Shown here piece after piece: positions 59,154 through 64,000 of a stretch of 64,000 bases of DNA. Both the position numbers and the translations under genes were made by a program. The stretch comes from Sphaerotilus hippei (GTDB lineage: Bacteria > Pseudomonadota > Gammaproteobacteria > Burkholderiales > Burkholderiaceae_C). The notes below the pieces were generated by a model. It saw nothing but the letters and a program-made list of their open reading frames with translations. It searched no databases and was not told the origin of the DNA. The first letter of the stretch is position 1, and each line of letters opens with the position of its first letter. The stretch is from positions 62,001 through 126,000 of the forward strand of contig NZ_QJJS01000007.1 in the NCBI RefSeq assembly GCF_003201595.1, in the 5' to 3' direction.

Positions 59154-60596
59154 TCAGAGCATGCGCTCGCGCGACAGCGGCGGATTCTTCGAGAAGTAGC
59201 GGTGGATGCCGGTGTAGACCGCCTGCACCAGCCGGGCCTGGTAGCCCGCGTCGCGCAGCCGGTCCTCTTCCTCCGGGTTCGAGATGAAGGCGGTCTCGAC
59301 CAGGATGGACGGGATGTCCGGGGCCTTGAGCACCGCGAATCCGGCCTGCTCGACCTGCTGCTTGTGCAGCCGGCCGACCTTGCCGATGTGGCCCAGCACC
59401 TCGCGGCCCAGCCGCATGCTGTCCTTGATCTGCGCGGTGGTGCTCATGTCGAGCAGCGCGCGCAGCACATGGGTGTCGGCCGCCTTGATGTTCAGGCCGC
59501 CGATCGCGTCGGCATTGTTCTCGCGCTGGGCCATCCAGCGCGCCGCGGCGCTGGTCGCGCCCGAGTCGGAGAGCGCGAACACCGACGCGCCCCGTGCCTC
59601 GGGGTTCATGAACGCGTCGGCATGGATCGAGATGAACAGGTCGGCCTGCACCCGGCGCGCCTTGCGCACCCGCTCATGCAGCGGCACGAAGTAGTCGCCG
59701 TCACGGGTCAGCATCGCCCGCATGCCGGGCCGGGCGTTCAAGCGCTCCTGCAGCTGGGTGGCGATCTGCAGCACGACATCCTTCTCGCGCAGCCCGCTGG
59801 GTCCGATGGCGCCGGGATCCTCGCCTCCATGGCCCGGATCGATGGCCACGACGATCAGCCGGTTGATGCTGCCGGGCGTCGGCTTGCGCTCCGGCGCGGC
59901 TTCGACCGGCAGGCGAGGGGAGGCCGGTGCCGCCGCGTGTGCCGAGGCATTGGGGACCGGCGCGGGGGCGGCGGGCGGGGCCGGGGTGCGACCGACCTGG
60001 CCGATGAACTCTCCCAGCGCGTCCCCGACCTCGGAGGCGGCCCGCTCGGAGGCGGGCGACTGCACGGTCGGGGCCGGGGTCGCGGGCTCCTGCGCCAGCG
60101 CGACGAGCGGGTCGGGCGCCGTGGCCGGATGCAGGTCGAACACCAGCCGGTGGCGGTACGAGGCCACCGGGCCGAGCGAGAACACCTGCGGCGTGGCACG
60201 TTTCTTCAGGTCGAAGACCATGCGCACCCGGCCGGGCTGGCTCTGCCCCAGGCGCACGCCGGCGATGTGCGGATCGTTCAGGCCGACCTTGGCGACCAGC
60301 TCCTTGAGCCGGGCGCTGAGTTCCAGGCCGTCGATGTCGATGACCAGCCGGGGGGGCTGGTCGATCATGAAGGACGTCGCGGCCAGCGCCGTGTCGGACT
60401 CCAGCGTCACCCGGGTGTAGTCCGAGGCCGGCCAGACCCGCACGGCCACGACGCTGGCGCCCCGCGCCAGCTGGGGCGCACCCAGCAGCAGCGTCCAGCA
60501 GCCGGCGTGTCGGAACCACTGCCGGCGGGTCAGCGTCGGCAGGCGTGCGGGCAGTTCGGCGATCAGGCTGTGCAGGCGACGACGCTTCATGGTCAT
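59154..60596 (-). CDS. amiC: Periplasmic N-acetylmuramoyl-L-alanine amidase AmiC
   Basis: AmiC splits septal peptidoglycan between daughter cells. The protein has 480 residues. A twin-arginine leader (T-R-R-Q-W-F at 23-28) ends near residue 46. An AMIN domain (about 48-150), a Pro/Ala linker and an Amidase_3 zinc domain (about 232-465) follow. Zinc and catalytic motifs are VAIDPGHGGEDPG, SIHADAF and ILVETAFISNPEEE. The start overlaps the tsaE stop by four bases, a common tsaE-amiC pairing. It is a probable substrate of the TatABC encoded in this window. Confidence 0.95.
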   Translation of the reverse strand: MTMKRRRLHSLIAELPARLPTLTRRQWFRHAGCWTLLLGAPQLARGASVVAVRVWPASDYTRVTLESDTALAATSFMIDQPPRLVIDIDGLELSARLKELVAKVGLNDPHIAGVRLGQSQPGRVRMVFDLKKRATPQVFSLGPVASYRHRLVFDLHPATAPDPLVALAQEPATPAPTVQSPASERAASEVGDALGEFIGQVGRTPAPPAAPAPVPNASAHAAAPASPRLPVEAAPERKPTPGSINRLIVVAIDPGHGGEDPGAIGPSGLREKDVVLQIATQLQERLNARPGMRAMLTRDGDYFVPLHERVRKARRVQADLFISIHADAFMNPEARGASVFALSDSGATSAAARWMAQRENNADAIGGLNIKAADTHVLRALLDMSTTAQIKDSMRLGREVLGHIGKVGRLHKQQVEQAGFAVLKAPDIPSILVETAFISNPEEEDRLRDAGYQARLVQAVYTGIHRYFSKNPPLSRERML

Positions 60597-61081
60597 GGTT
60601 CCGTGATGCTGGGCTGCAGGGTCGACAGCAGCGCCACGCCCAGCGGGGTGGCGGCCTCCAGCCTGACCTCGCGCCCGTCGTCCGGCCGCAGGCCGAGGTG
60701 GACACGCAGGTCGGGCACCGGAAGCAGCCCGGCGGCTTGGTCCGGCCACTCGACCAGCTTCAGTCCACGGGCAGCGAACAGCTCCCTGAACCCCGCATCT
60801 TCCCATTCGCGGGGGTCGCCGAAGCGATAGAAATCGAAGTGCCACACGGTGCAGTCCGGCAGATCGTAGGTCTCGACGATGGCGTAGCTCGGGCTCTTGA
60901 TGCGGCCCTGCACGCCCATGGCGCGCAGCAGATGGCGCACGAAGGTGGTCTTGCCCGCCCCCAGCGTGCCGTGCAGCTCGATGCAGGCCTGGCGCAGTTC
61001 GGGCCGGGCGGCCAGCGACGCGGCGGTGGCCACGCACGCCGTCTCGTCCGACCAGTGCAGGGTCAGTGTTTCTAGAATCAC
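60593..61081 (-). CDS. tsaE: tRNA threonylcarbamoyladenosine synthesis ATPase TsaE
   Basis: TsaE works with TsaB and TsaD to make t6A37 in tRNA. The protein has about 162 residues, near the family norm. The P-loop is ELHGTLGAGKTTFVRHLL, and IKSPSYAIVETY and VWHFDFYRFGDPREWEDAG are family motifs. No ATG fits the start; a GTG at 61081 is used, close to the divergent queG start at 61085. It is coupled to amiC by an ATGA overlap. Confidence 0.92.
   Translation of the reverse strand: MILETLTLHWSDETACVATAASLAARPELRQACIELHGTLGAGKTTFVRHLLRAMGVQGRIKSPSYAIVETYDLPDCTVWHFDFYRFGDPREWEDAGFRELFAARGLKLVEWPDQAAGLLPVPDLRVHLGLRPDDGREVRLEAATPLGVALLSTLQPSITEP
61073..61078 (+). promoter_or_regulatory. Candidate -10 box for queG, possibly leaderless
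   Basis: TAGAAT is followed by 6 nt (cactcg) and the queG ATG. No Shine-Dalgarno sequence is present. Confidence 0.45.
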
Positions 61082-61084
61082 TCG

Positions 61085-62200
61085 ATGAACAGTCAGCGTG
61101 TGGAAGAACCGGACGGCGCGGCACTCGTGGAGCGCCTGCGGACCTGGGCTCTCGAGCTGGGATTCTCCCAGATCGGCGTCAGCGATGTGAACCTGCAGGG
61201 GGCTGAAAAGGGCTTGTTGCAGTGGCTGGACGCGGGTTTCCACGGGGAAATGGACTACATGGCCCGCCACGGACTGCGCCGGGCCCGGCCGGCCGAGCTG
61301 GTGCCGGGCACGGTGCGCGTCGTCAGCGCCCGCATGGACTACCTGCCGGCGGCGACCCCGCTCGGCTGGCGCGAACACGAGCAGGCCCGCCAGCATCAGC
61401 CGGATCAGGCGATCGTGTCCATGTACGCCAGAGGGCGTGACTATCACAAGGTGCTGCGCCAGCGCCTGCAGCAGCTGGCCGAGCGCCTGCAGGCCGAGGT
61501 CGGACCGACCGGCCATCGGGTGTTCTGCGACTCGGCGCCGGTGCTGGAGGTGGAGCTGGCCCGCCGCGCGGCGCTGGGCTGGCGCGGCAAGCACACGCTG
61601 CTGCTCGACCGTTCGGCCGGCTCGATGTTCTTTCTCGGCGAGATCTACATCGACCTGGCGCTGCCGCTCACCGGCGCGGCCGGGGCGGGGCACTGCGGCC
61701 GCTGCAGTGCCTGCCTGTCGGCCTGTCCGACCGGAGCCATCGTCGCGCCCTACCGGCTCGATGCCCGCCGCTGCATCAGCTACCTGACCATCGAGCACGA
61801 CGGCCCGATCCCCGAGCCGCTGCGGGCGGCCTTCGGCAACCGCATCTACGGCTGCGACGACTGCCAGCTGGCCTGCCCGTGGAACAAGTACGCGCAGCGC
61901 AGCGCCTTGCCCGACTTCGACGTGCGCGCGCCGCTGGGCGACGCCACGCTGCTGGCGCTGTGGGCCTGGGACGAGGCGCAGTTCCTGCACCGCACCGAAG
62001 GCAGCGCGATCCGCCGCATCGGCCACCGCCGCTGGCAGCGCAACCTGGCGGTGGCGCTGGGCAATGCCTGGCGCGAGGCCGGGGATCCGGCGGTGCGGGC
62101 CGCGCTGCTCGAGCGTCGGGCGAGCCTGGGCGAGGCACCGGCCGATCCGGTGCTGGCCGAGCACATCGACTGGGCGCTGGCGCAGCGCCCGGCCGCCTGA
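61085..62200 (+). CDS. queG: Epoxyqueuosine reductase QueG
   Basis: QueG carries out the last step of queuosine formation in tRNA and needs cobalamin and two [4Fe-4S] clusters. The protein has 371 residues. Cluster motifs are CGRCSACLSACPTGA and CDDCQLACPWN. The catalytic Asp is likely in FCDSAPVLEVELARRAALGW, and HGEMDYMARHG is a family motif. It is divergent from tsaE and has a -10-like hexamer immediately before its ATG. Confidence 0.95.
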   Translation: MNSQRVEEPDGAALVERLRTWALELGFSQIGVSDVNLQGAEKGLLQWLDAGFHGEMDYMARHGLRRARPAELVPGTVRVVSARMDYLPAATPLGWREHEQARQHQPDQAIVSMYARGRDYHKVLRQRLQQLAERLQAEVGPTGHRVFCDSAPVLEVELARRAALGWRGKHTLLLDRSAGSMFFLGEIYIDLALPLTGAAGAGHCGRCSACLSACPTGAIVAPYRLDARRCISYLTIEHDGPIPEPLRAAFGNRIYGCDDCQLACPWNKYAQRSALPDFDVRAPLGDATLLALWAWDEAQFLHRTEGSAIRRIGHRRWQRNLAVALGNAWREAGDPAVRAALLERRASLGEAPADPVLAEHIDWALAQRPAA

Positions 62201-62222
62201 CCGGCCGGGCGGTGGCGCCGGG

Positions 62223-63134
62223 TCAGGCCGGGTGCAGCCAGCCGAACAGCGCCATCGTGACCGGCACGCTGGCCATGCCCAGCAGCGTCGAGGCGGTGAC
62301 CAGCCCGGCGGTGTAGGGGCCGTCCCCGCCCATGCGGGCGGCCAGCACGTAGCAGCTCGAGGCGGTGGGCAGCGCGGCGAACGCGGCCAGCATCTGGGCC
62401 TGCCCACGGGGCAGGGCCCACAGCAGGCCGATCGCCAGCCCGGCCGCGGGCAGTGCCAGGTGCCGGATCGCCAGCAGCGCGGCGGCCAGCCGCGGGGCCT
62501 GCTGCAGGCCGCCGAACTCCAGCCCGGCACCCACGGCCATCAGCCCCAGCGGCAGCGCGGCCGCGCCGATGCGGGCGAGCGTGACCGCGACCGGTTCGGG
62601 CAGGCGCAGACCGGCCAGGTTGGCCAGCAGGCCGGCGACCGTGGCCAGGATCAGCGGGTTGTGCAGCAGCTCGCGCCAGGTGTCGTGGCGGCCATGGCGG
62701 GCCAGCGACCACACCGCGCCCAGATTGCACAGCGGCACGCACAGCGCGATCAGCACCGCGATCGAGGCCACCGAGGCGCTGCCGCCCAGCCGTTCGGCCA
62801 GCGCCAGGCCGACGTAGGAGTTGAAGCGGAACGCGACCTGGGCGCCCGAGGCCTGCAGGCGCGAGGGCACGCCCGGCACCCGGCCCAGGGCCGTGGCCAG
62901 CACGAAGCCCAGGCCCACCACCGCCGTGCCGCCCAGGCCGAGCTTCAGCGTGGTGTCCAGCGCCAGCGGCTGGCGCACGATGGCGGTGAACAGCAGCACC
63001 GGGAACAGCAGCCAGTACACCAGGCGTTCGACGCCGGACCAGACGCTGCGGTCCAGGGCGGTGTGGCGGCAGATCACGAAGCCCAGGGCGATCAGCAGGA
63101 AGTCGGGCAGCAGCAACAGGGCAAATTCGAGCAT
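62223..63134 (-). CDS. AEC-family transporter
   Basis: The protein has 303 residues and about ten TM helices in two five-helix halves. The N-terminus MLEFALLLLPDFLLIALGF and LVYWLLFPVLLFTAI are typical of the auxin-efflux-carrier family, whose bacterial members export organic acids or similar compounds. The substrate cannot be inferred. TAAGCT ends 6 nt before the ATG and no Shine-Dalgarno sequence is present. It is divergent from the Bug receptor gene. Confidence 0.88.
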   Translation of the reverse strand: MLEFALLLLPDFLLIALGFVICRHTALDRSVWSGVERLVYWLLFPVLLFTAIVRQPLALDTTLKLGLGGTAVVGLGFVLATALGRVPGVPSRLQASGAQVAFRFNSYVGLALAERLGGSASVASIAVLIALCVPLCNLGAVWSLARHGRHDTWRELLHNPLILATVAGLLANLAGLRLPEPVAVTLARIGAAALPLGLMAVGAGLEFGGLQQAPRLAAALLAIRHLALPAAGLAIGLLWALPRGQAQMLAAFAALPTASSCYVLAARMGGDGPYTAGLVTASTLLGMASVPVTMALFGWLHPA

Positions 63135-63140
63135 CGCCGC

Positions 63141-63146
63141 AGCTTA
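63141..63146 (-). promoter_or_regulatory. Candidate -10 box for the AEC transporter gene, possibly leaderless
   Basis: TAAGCT (TAnnnT) on the minus strand is followed by 6 nt and the ATG at 63134. Confidence 0.35.
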
Positions 63147-63318
63147 ACGGTGGCGGGCGTACGCACGATCCACAAGCGCAATGACCCGCGGGGTGTGCCT
63201 GTGCGGCCACAGCGGGGGCGCCGCGGCGCATCGACCGGGGTAGCATCCTTCGATGCGTCGCGCCGTCCCATGCACGGGGCGTGTGCCGCGCCGCTGCCTT
63301 CACCAGGAGACCTCCGCC

Positions 63319-64000
63319 ATGATTCGATCCCCCCGTCGTCTGATCCTGAAGTCCGCTGCGGCCGTGGCCGCCACGCTGACCGGCGCCCTGCTGGCCCCGG
63401 CGGCTTCGGCGCAGACCTACCCGGGCAAGCCGGTGCGGCTGATCGTGCCGTTCGCGCCCGGGGGGACCACCGACATCATCGCCCGCGTGGTGGCCGAGCG
63501 CATCGGCGCCGCGCTGGGCCAGACCATGGTGGTCGAGAACAAGGCCGGTGGCGGGGGCATCATCGGTGCGGCCGAGATCGCCAAGTCCGCGCCCGACGGC
63601 TACACGCTGGGCGTGGCGACGGTGTCGACCACCGCCTCCAACCCGGCGATCAACCCGCGCACGCCCTACAACACGCTGACCGACTTCACGCCGATCATCA
63701 ACATGGCGGCCACGCCGAACGTGATCGCGGTGCACCCGAGCTTTCCGGCGCGTGACCATGCGGCCTTCCTCGCCGCGCTGAAGAAGTCGCCCGGGCGCTA
63801 CAGCTTCAGCAGCTCCGGCACCGGGGGCATCGGCCACCTGCAGATGGAGCTCTACAAGACGCTGACCGGCGTGTTCGTCACCCACATCCCCTACCGGGGC
63901 GCGGGTCCGGCGCTCAACGACACCGTGGCCGGCCAGGTGCCGATGATCTTCGACAACCTGCCCTCGGCGCTGCCCTTCATCAAGGACGGCCGGCTGATGC
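63319..64000 (+). CDS. Bug-family (TctC-like) periplasmic solute receptor, 3' end outside the window
   Basis: The visible 227 residues start with a leader (S-P-R-R-L-I-L-K at 4-11, cleavage near A-S-A/Q at about 32) that looks twin-arginine-like. [34 protein letters not shown] and [19 protein letters not shown] are standard for Bug receptors of tripartite tricarboxylate transporters. The ligand is usually a carboxylate. The SD AGGAGA precedes the ATG. No TctA or TctB gene is visible; the gene runs off the window. Confidence 0.92.
   Translation, partial: MIRSPRRLILKSAAAVAATLTGALLAPAASAQTYPGKPVRLIVPFAPGGTTDIIARVVAERIGAALGQTMVVENKAGGGGIIGAAEIAKSAPDGYTLGVATVSTTASNPAINPRTPYNTLTDFTPIINMAATPNVIAVHPSFPARDHAAFLAALKKSPGRYSFSSSGTGGIGHLQMELYKTLTGVFVTHIPYRGAGPALNDTVAGQVPMIFDNLPSALPFIKDGRLM

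Noticed and set aside
1-64000. Mobile elements, CRISPR arrays, tRNA or rRNA genes
   Set aside because: No transposase, integrase, regularly spaced repeat array or RNA gene signature was seen; the only long DNA repeat is the chemoreceptor tract.

Overview
The window is high-GC DNA (roughly two thirds G+C by eye) and almost fully coding. It carries his genes, TatABC, a FlhB-FlhA-FlhF-FliA flagellar block, OxyR beside UbiA, a Bug-type solute receptor and NarL/HisKA_3 two-component proteins. That mix points to a betaproteobacterium of the order Burkholderiales. The gene content would suit the Leptothrix/Sphaerotilus/Rubrivivax group, but this is an inference and the sequence alone does not fix the genus. 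No tRNA, rRNA, CRISPR array, insertion sequence or phage gene was seen.

Layout. 1-2906: end of hisC, then hisB-hisH-hisA-hisF (+). 2928-4732: response regulator and hybrid histidine kinase (-). 4939-14240: chemotaxis operon (+): a CheZ-like small protein, cheY (behind a strong FliA-type promoter), cheA, a chemoreceptor, cheW and two more chemoreceptors. 14260-18596: FtsX-type permease, DODA-type dioxygenase and Nif3 protein. 18613-22578: HtrA/DegS-like protease (+) facing tatC-tatB-tatA-hinT-hisE-hisI (-). 22626-28137: pdxA, ubiA, a GGDEF-EAL protein and oxyR. 28344-30643: dihaem cytochrome c, HD-GYP protein and a CopZ-like chaperone, closed by a good intrinsic terminator. 30851-37499: flhB-flhA-flhF-(FlhG-position protein)-fliA. 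37509-52215: a twelve-gene polysaccharide operon on the minus strand, mostly joined by ATGA-type overlaps. 52216-52737: the only gene-free stretch over 300 bp. 52738-64000: a small Cys-rich protein, an SRPBCC protein, a GspE/PilB-like protein with damaged ATPase motifs, mutL, DedA, amidase amiC, tsaE, queG, an AEC transporter and a truncated Bug receptor.

How the parts fit. FliA is encoded at 36786 and a FliA-type promoter stands before cheY, so flagella and chemotaxis are probably wired together. Three proteins can be linked to cyclic di-GMP: the GGDEF-EAL protein, the HD-GYP protein and the MshEN-containing GspE-like protein. They lie near motility and polysaccharide genes. TatABC is encoded here, as are three proteins with twin-arginine-type leaders: AmiC, the glycoside hydrolase of the polysaccharide operon and the Bug receptor.

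Main points for a second look: (1) a single inversion of about 19.7 kb, from just after hisF to just before hisI, would restore the his-tat gene order usual in Burkholderiales; (2) a 270-bp tract is nearly identical at the DNA level in three chemoreceptor genes that otherwise differ, which suggests gene conversion; (3) two proteins sit at or resemble ATPases (FlhG position and GspE/PilB family) but have lost the nucleotide-binding motif; (4) several genes have a -10-like hexamer ending 6-8 nt before the ATG and no Shine-Dalgarno sequence, which suggests leaderless mRNAs.
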